From assembly GCA_934153945.1 (NCBI GenBank), contig CAKPFM010000013.1, positions 1-29,531 on the forward strand: a stretch of 29,531 bases of DNA. The letters run 5' to 3'. The notes beneath the pieces are model-generated. The model was not told the DNA's origin, ran no database searches, and saw only the letters and a program-made list of their open reading frames with translations. The stretch comes from an uncultured Bacilli bacterium. Its GTDB lineage: Bacteria; Bacillota_I; Bacilli_A; RF39; UBA660. Positions 15,883 through 23,237 of the stretch are shown here, one piece after another; within the stretch, counting starts at the first letter, position 1; each line of letters opens with the position of its first letter. The translations under genes and the position numbers were made by a program.

Positions 15883-15909
15883 ATTTTTTTTTAAATATAC
15901 TAATTTAAT

Positions 15910-15961
15910 ATTTTAGTTATATTAAATATATCTAATATAGTAAAATAGCTATAACTAAAAT
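15910..15961. repeat. 12-bp perfect inverted repeat upstream of the Rpn-like gene
   Basis: ATTTTAGTTATA (15910-15921) and TATAACTAAAAT (15950-15961) are perfect inverted copies separated by 28 bp. There is no T run after it, so it is not a simple terminator. It lies about 100 bp before the nuclease-like gene and could be an operator or an end of a mobile unit; no partner copy was seen downstream. Confidence 0.5.
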
Positions 15962-16057
15962 AAAAAAATAGTAAAGAAAATAAATCTAAAATATGAAAAT
16001 CCTCATTTGAAATACAAAAATAAATTTGATAAATTAAATCACCAAGAGGTGAACATC

Positions 16058-16906
16058 ATGAAAAAGAAATTCTATACTTGTAAATATGATAAAGCATTTA
16101 AAGAAATAATGATGAAAAAAGAAAACTTTAATATATTAAAAAAAGTATTAGAAACAATACTAAATATAGAAATAACAAATATAGAAATACAACCATTAAA
16201 CTTAAATACAAATAATATATATGTAAGAGGAAAAGAAGCAGATTTGCTAGTAACAACGAAACAAGGAAAAATAGAAGTAGAAGTAAATACTTATTATCAA
16301 GACTATGTAAAAGTAAGAAACTTTTGTTTAATAACAAATATATATCAAAATGAAACAGTAGTTGGTGAAGATTATAATGAAGATAAAAATATAATCCAAA
16401 TAAATTTAAACTATGGAGTAAAAGATAATGAATATAAAAGAATATATAAAGTAAGAGATGAAAGTGGAATAGAATATATAAAAAATTTGACAATCTATGA
16501 AATAAATATGGATAAATATAAAGAAATATTATATAATGAAGATGAAGAAAAAATAGAAGAAAATAAATATCTAATAATGTTAGATATGGATAAAGAAGAA
16601 CTAAAGAAACTAAAAAAAGATAAGGTGGTAGAAGAATATATGGAAAAAATAGAAAGACTAAATCAAAATCCAATGTTTATAAATTGGATAACAAAAGAAA
16701 AAGATGAAGAAATGATAAAAAACACCCAAATAAGAAGAGCAACAGAAGCTGGAATATCACAAGGTATATCTCAGGGTATATCACAGGGGATGGATGCTGG
16801 AATGAAAAAGTTAATAAATGAGATGTTAAAAAATGGAATGACAATAGAACAAATTTCTAAAATGATTAACATGAAAAAAGAAGAAATAAACAAAATAATT
16901 AATTAA
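16058..16906 (+). CDS. Rpn/YhgA-like PD-(D/E)XK nuclease family protein
   Basis: The protein has 282 residues from ATG 16058, which has SD AGAGGTGA; an upstream start at 16007 is in frame but lacks an SD. The N-terminus YTCKYDKAFKEIMMKKENFNILKKVLE and the strand ADLLVTTKQGKIEVEVNTYYQDY match the PD-(D/E)XK core of the Rpn recombination-promoting nucleases / PF12784 'transposase' group. Asp in EADLL and Glu in IEVEVN are the likely metal ligands; the usual ExK/ExQ third residue is replaced by VN. The C-terminal end has a GISQ-type triple repeat (about 230-242) and a helix with IEQISKMINMKKEEI, as is common in this family. Such proteins are often multicopy. It may act in DNA breakage or recombination, or be decayed. 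Confidence 0.75.
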   Translation: MKKKFYTCKYDKAFKEIMMKKENFNILKKVLETILNIEITNIEIQPLNLNTNNIYVRGKEADLLVTTKQGKIEVEVNTYYQDYVKVRNFCLITNIYQNETVVGEDYNEDKNIIQINLNYGVKDNEYKRIYKVRDESGIEYIKNLTIYEINMDKYKEILYNEDEEKIEENKYLIMLDMDKEELKKLKKDKVVEEYMEKIERLNQNPMFINWITKEKDEEMIKNTQIRRATEAGISQGISQGISQGMDAGMKKLINEMLKNGMTIEQISKMINMKKEEINKIIN

Positions 16907-16960
16907 AATATTATTTCATGATTAATTAGGAATAAATAAGTATAAAAGTGTAAACAATAC

Positions 16961-16989
16961 TTGAAAGAAATTCTATTCTTTTTTATAAT
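16961..16989 (+). promoter_or_regulatory. Strong sigma-A-type promoter
   Basis: TTGAAA (16961-16966), exactly 17 bp, TATAAT (16984-16989). The predicted transcript would start only about 10 nt before ATG 17007, so the SD AGGTGAT is at its very 5' end. The spacer can fold as AAAGAA/TTCTTT followed by T, so it could also end upstream transcription. Confidence 0.75.
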
Positions 16990-17006
16990 TAAAATAGGTG
17001 ATACCA

Positions 17007-17501
17007 ATGAAAGAAATAATAAATATAATAATAGGTAATGAAGATATTAGTATTTTAGATAATTTTGAATCAAGTAATAAAGAAGTATTTGAAAGATATA
17101 AAAGAATAGTTAAAACGTTAATTGATAAATGTAAAATATATTATAGTAATGGTTTAAAATTAGAACAATTAATAGAATTAGTAAAAGTTTTTTATAGTGA
17201 ATATAGTCAAAACGTAATATTAAGAGGTTATTATGAACATAATTTATATCAAGATAAAATAGAAGGAGAAATAACAAATATATTAAATCGAATTATTAAT
17301 AAAATGAATATATCATTAATGGATGATGTTACTAATTCATTTAAGACAAGTGGAAAAGTAGATTCTAAAGAATTGAAATTATCAAATGGGCATCCTATTG
17401 GTACAGAGACAGGATTTATATCACCAATTATTTTGGCTATTTTGACTGCCACTATAGAAATAATACCATTAATTTATATTTTCTTGAATACAATGGAATA
17501 A
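17007..17501 (+). CDS. Unknown protein with C-terminal membrane segment
   Basis: The protein has 164 residues from ATG 17007; GTG 16998 is in frame but lies in the SD. The N-terminal ~125 residues are polar, likely helical and charged (ILDNFESSNKEVFERYKRIVKTL). A Gly/Pro-containing link (GHPIGTETGFISP) leads to one hydrophobic segment at the C-terminus (about 140-160, LAILTATIEIIPLIYIFL). This fits a tail-anchored or C-terminally anchored protein. No family was recognised. It has its own strong promoter and ends in a terminator that includes the stop codon. Confidence 0.6.
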   Translation: MKEIINIIIGNEDISILDNFESSNKEVFERYKRIVKTLIDKCKIYYSNGLKLEQLIELVKVFYSEYSQNVILRGYYEHNLYQDKIEGEITNILNRIINKMNISLMDDVTNSFKTSGKVDSKELKLSNGHPIGTETGFISPIILAILTATIEIIPLIYIFLNTME

Positions 17502-17515
17502 CATTGTATTTTTTT
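17487..17515 (+). terminator. Terminator overlapping the stop codon
   Basis: AATACAATG (17487-17495) pairs perfectly with CATTGTATT (17502-17510), then TTTTT. The stop codon TAA (17499-17501) lies in the loop, so the last codons are part of the stem. Confidence 0.85.
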
Positions 17516-17529
17516 ACTTAAAATGTAGT

Positions 17530-18243
17530 ATGAAAAAAATAAGATTAAAAAAGCAAAGAAAGAATAAATACAATTTATTAATACTAATAATTATATTGGT
17601 ATTAATATCTATTATTTTAGTATTTAAATATATTAATACTAAAATAATGCCTATATTTTTAGAATATGCTGAATATCAAGCAAGTAAAATAGCTACTTAT
17701 GTTATAAGTAAAGCAGTAGATGAAGAAGTATCACAAAACTTAGATATAGATGATTTATTTATATCTTCTAAAGATAATGATGGAAACATTAAATCAATAG
17801 ATTTTAATCCCATAACAATAAATAAAATATCAAATATGATAAAAGCCAATATATTTGAGTATTTAGAAGATTTGGAAAATGGAAATATAGATAAAATAAA
17901 AAATACAATGTTATTTAGTAGTAGAGTTAATGAAGGAATAATATTTGAAATACCAAGCGGTGTAGTATTTGATAATATTATACTATCAAATATAGGTCCA
18001 AAAGTGCCAGTAAAATTAAATATGGTAGGAGATATATTGACTGATATAGAAACTAAAGTAACAGATTATGGAATAAATAATGTGGTAATAGAAGTAGTTG
18101 TAAAAGTAGAAGTTTATGAACAAGTAATATTACCTTTTGGGGCGAAGAAAATAACAATAAATACGGAGATTCCTATTGCGCTTAAACTAATACAAGGAGA
18201 AATACCAAGTTATTTTTTCAATAACTTAAAAACAAATAATTAA
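17530..18243 (+). CDS. yunB: YunB-like sporulation protein
   Basis: The 237-residue protein has a basic N-terminus (KKIRLKKQRKNKYN), one membrane segment (about 16-35), and an exported domain. It resembles YunB, a Bacillus sporulation protein of the sigma-E regulon: IMPIFLEYAEYQASKIATYVISKAVDEEV, the central FEIPSGVVFDNIILSNIGPKVPVKLNMVGD and the C-terminal INTEIPIALKLIQGEIPSYFF match the family layout and its usual length near 240-255. YunB is thought to act at the forespore membranes. ATG 17530 has no SD and follows a terminator by 15 nt, so translation start and promoter are unclear. It is ended by the hairpin at 18270. Confidence 0.8.
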   Translation: MKKIRLKKQRKNKYNLLILIIILVLISIILVFKYINTKIMPIFLEYAEYQASKIATYVISKAVDEEVSQNLDIDDLFISSKDNDGNIKSIDFNPITINKISNMIKANIFEYLEDLENGNIDKIKNTMLFSSRVNEGIIFEIPSGVVFDNIILSNIGPKVPVKLNMVGDILTDIETKVTDYGINNVVIEVVVKVEVYEQVILPFGAKKITINTEIPIALKLIQGEIPSYFFNNLKTNN

Positions 18244-18269
18244 GAAGTGTAAAGTTATATAAAGAGTAC

Positions 18270-18307
18270 AAAGAAAACTTGAAAAGGTTTTCTTTTTTTG
18301 ATAATAT
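18270..18307 (+). promoter_or_regulatory. Overlapping terminator and promoter before pilin-like gene 3
   Basis: AAAGAAAACT pairs with GGTTTTCTTT (18270-18295) and is followed by T, ending yunB transcription. The same DNA contains TTGAAA (18279-18284), a 17-bp spacer and TAATAT (18302-18307), the promoter for the gene at 18333. The loop supplies the -35 box and the T run is the spacer. Confidence 0.65.
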
Positions 18308-18332
18308 GAAGTAAGAATAGGAGAGTTAAATA

Positions 18333-19472
18333 ATGAAGAAAGGTTTTACACTAATAGAGTTACTAGCAGTCATAGTAATACTAGCAGTAATATCGTTAAT
18401 AGCAACACCAATGATACTAGGAGTAATAGAAACATCAAAAGAAAGTTCAGCAAAAGTGAGTGCATATGGATATATAGATGCAGTAGAAACGCAAATAGCA
18501 ATCAATGAATTGGATGCAAATAAAACAAATATAGAAGACGGAGTCTATGAAGTAGAAGAATTAAAAAATACATATGGAGTAATAGTAAAAGGAGAATTAC
18601 CAACAAGTAATAGTTGGGTAAAGATAGAAAAAGGACAAGTAGTAGCATATTCACTAAAAATAGGAGAATATATAATAAGTTATGATGAAGTAAATAAAAA
18701 AATAATGATAAAAAAAGCTGAAGAAATAATAACAAAACCTAAACCAACAAAAATAGAGGCGAGTGAAACAGATACACATAAAGGAATAGTATACTTAGAT
18801 CCAACAGATTTAAATAAAACATGTACAAGAGAGATGGTAGAAAGTAATGTAAATGAAAATGGAGCATCAACAGAAATAAAAACAGGATGTATGAAATGGT
18901 ATATATTTAATGAGGATGAAAATAACTATACAATGATATTAGATCATAATACAACAGCTAGAATAACATGGAATGATGATAATAAAAATGTAGTATATGA
19001 AGAAAGCAATTTATATTCATTATTAGAAGATTTGAGAAAGACAAGTGGTTGGAAAGTAAATCCAAGATTAATAACAGCAGACGAAATAAACACAATAACA
19101 GGAAAAACTGACTTTGATTCGACAAATACAAATTCATGGTATTACTTAGATACATTAACACAAACTGAGGATACATTTACAGAAACTAAAATAAGTAGAT
19201 ATAATTGGTTATACAATAATTTAAATAAATGTAAAACAGGTAACACAAACTATGGATGTGATATAGAAGATAATAATATATATCCATACTACGCAACAAC
19301 GGAATATGGAATTACATGGGGATATTGGACATTTTCAACTGTTGGAACATCGGGTACAGGCGCATATATATGGGTTATAGGTACAGATAATGTTTTACGT
19401 AGTAGCCATGCTGGAAACATGAGCAATGGTATTCGCCCAGTTATAACAATATCTAAATCAATAATTGGATAA
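18333..19472 (+). CDS. Type IV pilin-like protein 3 with lectin-fold-like C-terminal domain
   Basis: The 379-residue protein has a prepilin signal MKKG/FTLIELLAVIVILAV with Glu5. Residues 1-110 are nearly identical to those of the gene at 20793, with a handful of changes. From about 140 a second domain begins with THKGIVYLDP, then CMKWYIFNEDENNYTMILDHNTTAR, WKVNPRLITADEINTITG, a Cys pair, YWTFSTVG, and the end GIRPVITISKSIIG. This domain matches the DUF6273 / FGE-type C-type-lectin-like pattern (YW...W.V......GVRP). About 14 residues before GIRP differ strongly from the paralogue and use rarer codons (CGT, AGC, AAC, CGC). The start has SD AGGAGAG. It is expected at the cell surface after prepilin cleavage. 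Confidence 0.85.
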   Translation: MKKGFTLIELLAVIVILAVISLIATPMILGVIETSKESSAKVSAYGYIDAVETQIAINELDANKTNIEDGVYEVEELKNTYGVIVKGELPTSNSWVKIEKGQVVAYSLKIGEYIISYDEVNKKIMIKKAEEIITKPKPTKIEASETDTHKGIVYLDPTDLNKTCTREMVESNVNENGASTEIKTGCMKWYIFNEDENNYTMILDHNTTARITWNDDNKNVVYEESNLYSLLEDLRKTSGWKVNPRLITADEINTITGKTDFDSTNTNSWYYLDTLTQTEDTFTETKISRYNWLYNNLNKCKTGNTNYGCDIEDNNIYPYYATTEYGITWGYWTFSTVGTSGTGAYIWVIGTDNVLRSSHAGNMSNGIRPVITISKSIIG

Positions 19473-19497
19473 ATCAAATTAATAAATAATAAGATAT

Positions 19498-19532
19498 AAG
19501 CTGTAGTGTAATAATTTCCTTCAGCTTTTTTT
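19498..19532 (+). terminator. Intrinsic terminator of pilin-like gene 3
   Basis: AAGCTG pairs with CAGCTT (about 19498-19503 and 19522-19527) with extra imperfect pairs inside, followed by TTTTTT. It lies 25 bp after the stop codon. Confidence 0.75.
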
Positions 19533-19544
19533 ATGTAAATATGA

Positions 19545-19550
19545 TATAAT
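19545..19550 (+). promoter_or_regulatory. Extended -10 promoter element of the yutD-rluA pair
   Basis: TATAAT 17 nt before ATG 19567, with upstream ATG-A resembling an extended -10 (TG-N). No good -35 is seen. Confidence 0.45.
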
Positions 19551-19566
19551 GTTAAAGAGGTGGATT

Positions 19567-19845
19567 ATGAAATATGTAATTATAAATGACCAAAAATTTG
19601 ATTTAATAGAAAACTATAAAAATGCCTTTATATTAGAAGATATCCAAAATAAATTAACAGATTATTTTGACATATATGACTATATAGTAGGTGATTATGC
19701 TTATAATAAATTAAGATTAAAAGGATTTTGTAAAAAAGAAAATAAAAATTGTAATAGTATAAATGATTTTGAATTAAAAAACAAATATATTAGTGATTTT
19801 TGTGCATATGATGCTAGATACTTTGTATTGGAGAGAATAAAATGA
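19567..19845 (+). CDS. yutD: YutD family protein (DUF1027)
   Basis: The protein has 92 residues from ATG 19567 with SD AAGAGGTGG; an upstream ATG at 19549 overlaps the -10 box and is rejected. FDLIENYKNAF, DIYDYIVGDYAYNKLRLKGFC and the end FCAYDARYFVLERIK match the Bacillus YutD family, including its usual length. YutD is a small conserved Firmicutes protein of unknown role. It overlaps the pseudouridine synthase gene by 4 nt (ATGA) and is coupled to it. Confidence 0.85.
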   Translation: MKYVIINDQKFDLIENYKNAFILEDIQNKLTDYFDIYDYIVGDYAYNKLRLKGFCKKENKNCNSINDFELKNKYISDFCAYDARYFVLERIK

Positions 19846-20678
19846 AAGTAATAAAAGAACAACAATTATTAGAATTTTTACTTAATAATGTAGATATGTC
19901 TCATAAAAAAATAAAATCTTTACTTAAATATCAAAATATATTAGTAAATAAAAAAGTTATAACAAAATATGATTATTTATTATATCCAAAAGATATTGTA
20001 GAAATAAAAGAATTTAAAACAAAAAAGCACCCAAGTATAATGGATATAATATATGAAGATAAAGATATTATTGTTTTAAATAAACCATCTGGTTTACTTA
20101 CAATTGCAACATCTAAAGAAAAAGAAAAAACTTTATATCATATAACAAGAGAATATGTTAAAAGCTCAAATAAAAGTAATAATCTATATGTTATTCATAG
20201 ACTAGATAGAGATACGTCAGGTATAGTTATGTTTGCTAAATCAGAAAAGGTAAAAAATTTATATCAAAATAATTGGAATGAAATTGTTAAAAAGAGAAAA
20301 TATATAGCTATAGTAGAAGGAATATTGGATAAAAAACAAGGTACATTAAAATCATTTTTAGAAGAAAATGAAGATGGTTATGTTTATGTATCAAAAAATG
20401 GTAAATTAGCAATTACTGATTATATAGTAAAAAAAGAAACAAATAAATATAGTTTACTTGATATTGATATTAAAACTGGTAGAAAAAATCAAATAAGAGT
20501 ACAATTAAAAGAAATAAATCATCCAATAGTTGGTGATAAAAAATATGGAAATAAAGGTAAAAAAATGTATTTATGCGCTTATGAATTAGAATTAATAAAT
20601 CCCATAACTAATAAGATAAATAAATATAAGATAAATACACCAAAAAGTTTTATTAAATTTATAGAAGAAAACAAGTAA
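19842..20678 (+). CDS. RluA-family pseudouridine synthase
   Basis: The 278-residue enzyme converts uridine to pseudouridine in rRNA or tRNA. An N-terminal S4-like RNA-binding region (about 1-60, MSHKKIKSLLKYQNILVNKK) is followed by the catalytic core: VLNKPSGLLTIA, then HRLDRDTSGIVMFAKS with the catalytic Asp near 122, KKRKYIAIVEG, and KTGRKNQIRVQL and HPIVGDKKYG, all diagnostic for RluA/RluC/RluD. The exact target position cannot be told. The length is slightly under the usual ~300. It is coupled to the YutD gene. Confidence 0.93.
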   Translation: MKVIKEQQLLEFLLNNVDMSHKKIKSLLKYQNILVNKKVITKYDYLLYPKDIVEIKEFKTKKHPSIMDIIYEDKDIIVLNKPSGLLTIATSKEKEKTLYHITREYVKSSNKSNNLYVIHRLDRDTSGIVMFAKSEKVKNLYQNNWNEIVKKRKYIAIVEGILDKKQGTLKSFLEENEDGYVYVSKNGKLAITDYIVKKETNKYSLLDIDIKTGRKNQIRVQLKEINHPIVGDKKYGNKGKKMYLCAYELELINPITNKINKYKINTPKSFIKFIEENK

Positions 20679-20731
20679 TATACTTTAAATAATTAAATTA
20701 GAAAAGTAGTGTAAAGTTATATAAATAATGT

Positions 20732-20768
20732 AAAGGTACTTGAAAAAAGTATCTTTTTTTGATAATAT
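20732..20768 (+). promoter_or_regulatory. Overlapping terminator and promoter before pilin-like gene 4
   Basis: AAAGGTACTT (20732-20741) pairs with AAGTATCTTT (20747-20756), loop GAAAA, then T. Within it TTGAAA (20740-20745), a 17-bp spacer and TAATAT (20763-20768) form a promoter. The layout repeats 18270-18307, and the shared upstream GTGTAAAGTTATATAAA indicates the whole leader was duplicated with the gene. Confidence 0.65.
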
Positions 20769-20792
20769 AAAGGAAGAGCAGGAGAAATAGAT

Positions 20793-21872
20793 ATGAAGAA
20801 AGGTTTTACACTAATAGAGTTATTAGCAGTCATAGTAATACTAGCAGTAATATCATTAATCGCAACACCAATGATACTAGGGGTAATAGAAACATCAAAA
20901 GAAAGTTCAGCAAAGGTGAGTGCATATGGATATATAGATGCAGTAGAGACTCAAGTAGCAATCAATGAGTTAGATGCAAATAAAACAAATATAGAAGATG
21001 GAGTCTATGAAGTAGAAGACTTAAAAAATACATATGGATTAGTAGTAAAAGGAGAATTACCAACAAGTAATAGTTGGGTAAAGATAGAAAAAGGACAAGT
21101 AGTAGATTATTCATTAAAAATAGGAGAATATGTAGTAAATTATAGTGAATCAGGAGTAACAATTACTAAGGGTGGAAAAATAACAACAAAACCTGATGGA
21201 TTAACTAAATCAGGAGCCACAAAAGTAGAAGCAAGTGAAACAGATACACATAGAGGAATAGTATACTTAGATCCAACCAATTTAAGTAATGTATGTAATG
21301 CTGAAAATAGTGTAAGTACAACAGAAACGAAAACAGGATGTATGAAATGGTATATATTTAATGATGATGGAAATAACTATACAATGATATTAGATCATAA
21401 TACAACAGCAAGAATCAGATGGAATGATGATAATAAAAATGTATCATATGAAGAAAGTAATTTATATTCAGTAGTAAATGATTTAAAGAAGACAAGTGGA
21501 TGGAAAGTAAATCCAAGATTAATAACGGCAGAAGAAGTAAATACAATAACAGGAAAAACTGACTTTGACTCAGCAAGTACAAATTCATGGTATTATTTTG
21601 ATAGTAATAATCAAACTCAAACTGCAACAACTCAAGGTGCTAGTAAATATGCATGGTTGTTTGATTATACTAATAGTTGTGCAAATAATGGTTGTAATAT
21701 GGCTGATTCAAGTACTTATGGATATTGGACACAAACAACGTTAGGAACAGCTGGTTCTGGTTCCTTTGTTTGGATTGTGGGTAGTAGTGGTTATCTGTAC
21801 TACAACTATGTCAACTATGATAACACCGGCATTCGCCCAGTTATAACAATATCTAAATCAATAATTGGTTAA
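20793..21872 (+). CDS. Type IV pilin-like protein 4 with lectin-fold-like C-terminal domain
   Basis: The 359-residue protein is a paralogue of 18333: same prepilin signal (MKKG/FTLIELL), near-identical first 110 residues, then a divergent linker and a C-terminal domain with THRGIVYLDP, CMKWYIFNDDGNNYTMILDHNTTAR, WKVNPRLITAEEVNTITG, YGYWTQTTLGTAGSG and GIRPVITISKSIIG. The segment YLYYNYVNYDNTGIRP replaces VLRSSHAGNMSNGIRP of the paralogue. Its codons (CTG, TAC, AAC, GTC, ACC, GGC, CGC) are richer in C than the AT-rich surroundings, suggesting a different origin or ongoing diversification. The start has SD AGGAGAA. Predicted surface pseudopilin or adhesin. Confidence 0.85.
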   Translation: MKKGFTLIELLAVIVILAVISLIATPMILGVIETSKESSAKVSAYGYIDAVETQVAINELDANKTNIEDGVYEVEDLKNTYGLVVKGELPTSNSWVKIEKGQVVDYSLKIGEYVVNYSESGVTITKGGKITTKPDGLTKSGATKVEASETDTHRGIVYLDPTNLSNVCNAENSVSTTETKTGCMKWYIFNDDGNNYTMILDHNTTARIRWNDDNKNVSYEESNLYSVVNDLKKTSGWKVNPRLITAEEVNTITGKTDFDSASTNSWYYFDSNNQTQTATTQGASKYAWLFDYTNSCANNGCNMADSSTYGYWTQTTLGTAGSGSFVWIVGSSGYLYYNYVNYDNTGIRPVITISKSIIG

Positions 21873-21892
21873 TTAAAATTTAAATATAATTT

Positions 21893-21920
21893 AAGAAGTA
21901 TTAATATTACTTCTTATTTT
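21893..21920 (+). terminator. Intrinsic terminator of pilin-like gene 4
   Basis: AAGAAGTA (21893-21900) pairs with TACTTCTT (21908-21915), followed by a T-rich stretch. Confidence 0.75.
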
Positions 21921-21927
21921 TATTTCA

Positions 21928-21933
21928 TATAAT
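21928..21933 (+). promoter_or_regulatory. -10 element of the gene at 21950
   Basis: TATAAT 16 nt before ATG 21950, with SD AAAGGGAG between. No clear -35. The short leader follows the window's pattern. Confidence 0.4.
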
Positions 21934-21949
21934 GGAAAGGGAGATATTT

Positions 21950-22306
21950 ATGGAAGAAAATTTAGAAAAAATATATTTTATAGAAAATAATGCAACATTT
22001 TTTATTGAATGTGCACATATGAAGTTAAATGAAAAAGAAAATGTTTCAACAGCATTACTAACAATATTATTAAGTGAAAAAAATTTAAAACAATGTAAAC
22101 ATTATTCAATTTTACTAGATAAAATTAATAACTATAATATAAATAATAAATATTATAATTTTACACAAATAATTTCACATTTAAAATTCTATGTAAATAG
22201 ATTATTTAATTACAATGAAGAAGCAAATGTAATAGAAAATAAACTAGATAATATTGTTGAAATATATAAACAAAATAATCCTCAAAAAATTAAAAAAATG
22301 GCTTAA
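21950..22306 (+). CDS. Unknown small helical protein
   Basis: The protein has 118 residues from ATG 21950; the in-frame ATG at 21932 is within the -10/SD region. The sequence is mostly polar and likely helical (LEKIYFIENNATFFIECAH, VSTALLTILLSEKNLKQCKHY), without membrane segment or recognisable motif. Two Cys-containing turns do not form a zinc motif. It precedes the possible glycosyltransferase by 48 nt and may be cotranscribed with it. Function unknown. Confidence 0.6.
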   Translation: MEENLEKIYFIENNATFFIECAHMKLNEKENVSTALLTILLSEKNLKQCKHYSILLDKINNYNINNKYYNFTQIISHLKFYVNRLFNYNEEANVIENKLDNIVEIYKQNNPQKIKKMA

Positions 22307-22354
22307 AAATTGTATAAAAAAAATAAATAGTGAGATAGTAGTAATGGTGATACT

Positions 22355-23176
22355 ATGCTTGTATATATAGAAAATAAAAACATTCTAGCGCAAATTTTAA
22401 CTTTACTCGATATATCAAAAATTGAATATACAACAAATGTAAAAAATAGATACAATAAAATACTAATAACAGATATAAATAATAAAATATTAAAAATAAT
22501 AAAAAATAAAAAAGCAATTTTATTAACAAACTATATAGAAGATAAAATACTAAATAAAGATTTAAATATTGAAAACTTAAAAATAATTACATCAATGCCA
22601 ATACTCAAAAATAATAAAAATACAACATTTATACCAAAACCAATACCAAGATATAATGTAAAAAAAAATAAAGAAATATATACTAATTACAATATATCAA
22701 AAAATAAAAAGAAAATTATTATAATAGATAAATATTTAAAATATATCAAAGAATTAGAAAATATAATGGAATCAAATCCAGATTATGAAATTATATATGT
22801 AGGATATAAAAATATCAAAAAACAAGAAAAACTAAATAACGTAATTTGGATAAAATATATAAATTTAGATATATTTAATGATTTATGTAATATATCAAAT
22901 ATTGTAATTATATTTGATAAAGATATTGATATAGATTATATTTATATGGCAATACTAACACATACTGAAATATTTATGATTGAAGATAATATGTATAATA
23001 ATTATTTTGTTTCATCAAAACACTACTATAGTTTTAATGATACTAAAAATTTAAATGAAAAACTAAAAAAATTACTAACATCAAGAACATCATCATTAAA
23101 TGATAATGCATACTTACTAATACAAGATAATACCGAAAAGAAATACATAGAAGAAATAAAAAAAATTTTAAAATGA
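22355..23176 (+). CDS. Unknown protein, possibly a degenerate GT-B glycosyltransferase
   Basis: The 273-residue protein is very rich in Ile, Lys and Asn. Two Rossmann-like halves are suggested: an N-terminal part (VYIENKNILAQILTLLDIS) and a C-terminal part with KIIIIDKYLKYIKELENIMESNPDYEIIYVG, then VIWIKYINLDIFNDLCNISNIVIIF and HTEIFMIED. This order (YEIIYVG, then a loop with the acceptor region, then D-I-V-I) resembles the donor-binding half of family 4 glycosyltransferases, but the usual E-x7-E and EG motifs are not visible. The weak match makes this speculative. The start has SD GGTGAT. Confidence 0.45.
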   Translation: MLVYIENKNILAQILTLLDISKIEYTTNVKNRYNKILITDINNKILKIIKNKKAILLTNYIEDKILNKDLNIENLKIITSMPILKNNKNTTFIPKPIPRYNVKKNKEIYTNYNISKNKKKIIIIDKYLKYIKELENIMESNPDYEIIYVGYKNIKKQEKLNNVIWIKYINLDIFNDLCNISNIVIIFDKDIDIDYIYMAILTHTEIFMIEDNMYNNYFVSSKHYYSFNDTKNLNEKLKKLLTSRTSSLNDNAYLLIQDNTEKKYIEEIKKILK

Positions 23177-23183
23177 TTTTTTT

Positions 23184-23216
23184 TTGACATTATTTATTGT
23201 TCTAAATATATATAAT
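23184..23216 (+). promoter_or_regulatory. Promoter of clpC
   Basis: TTGACA (23184-23189), 17-bp spacer and TATATA (23207-23212), overlapping TATAAT at 23211-23216. The clpC start is at 23238. No CtsR operator (GGTCAAA repeats) is visible. Confidence 0.6.
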
Positions 23217-23237
23217 GATTTTGGAAAGGAAGATAAT

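Noticed and set aside
16128..16673. 181-codon minus-strand frame opposite the Rpn-like gene
   Set aside because: Composition is almost only L, Y, F and I, typical of antisense of a Lys/Glu/Asn-rich gene.
23184..23237. Extended ClpC N-terminus from TTG 23184
   Set aside because: The TTG is the -35 box TTGACA; MFGNYSEEARK at 23238 is the normal ClpC start.
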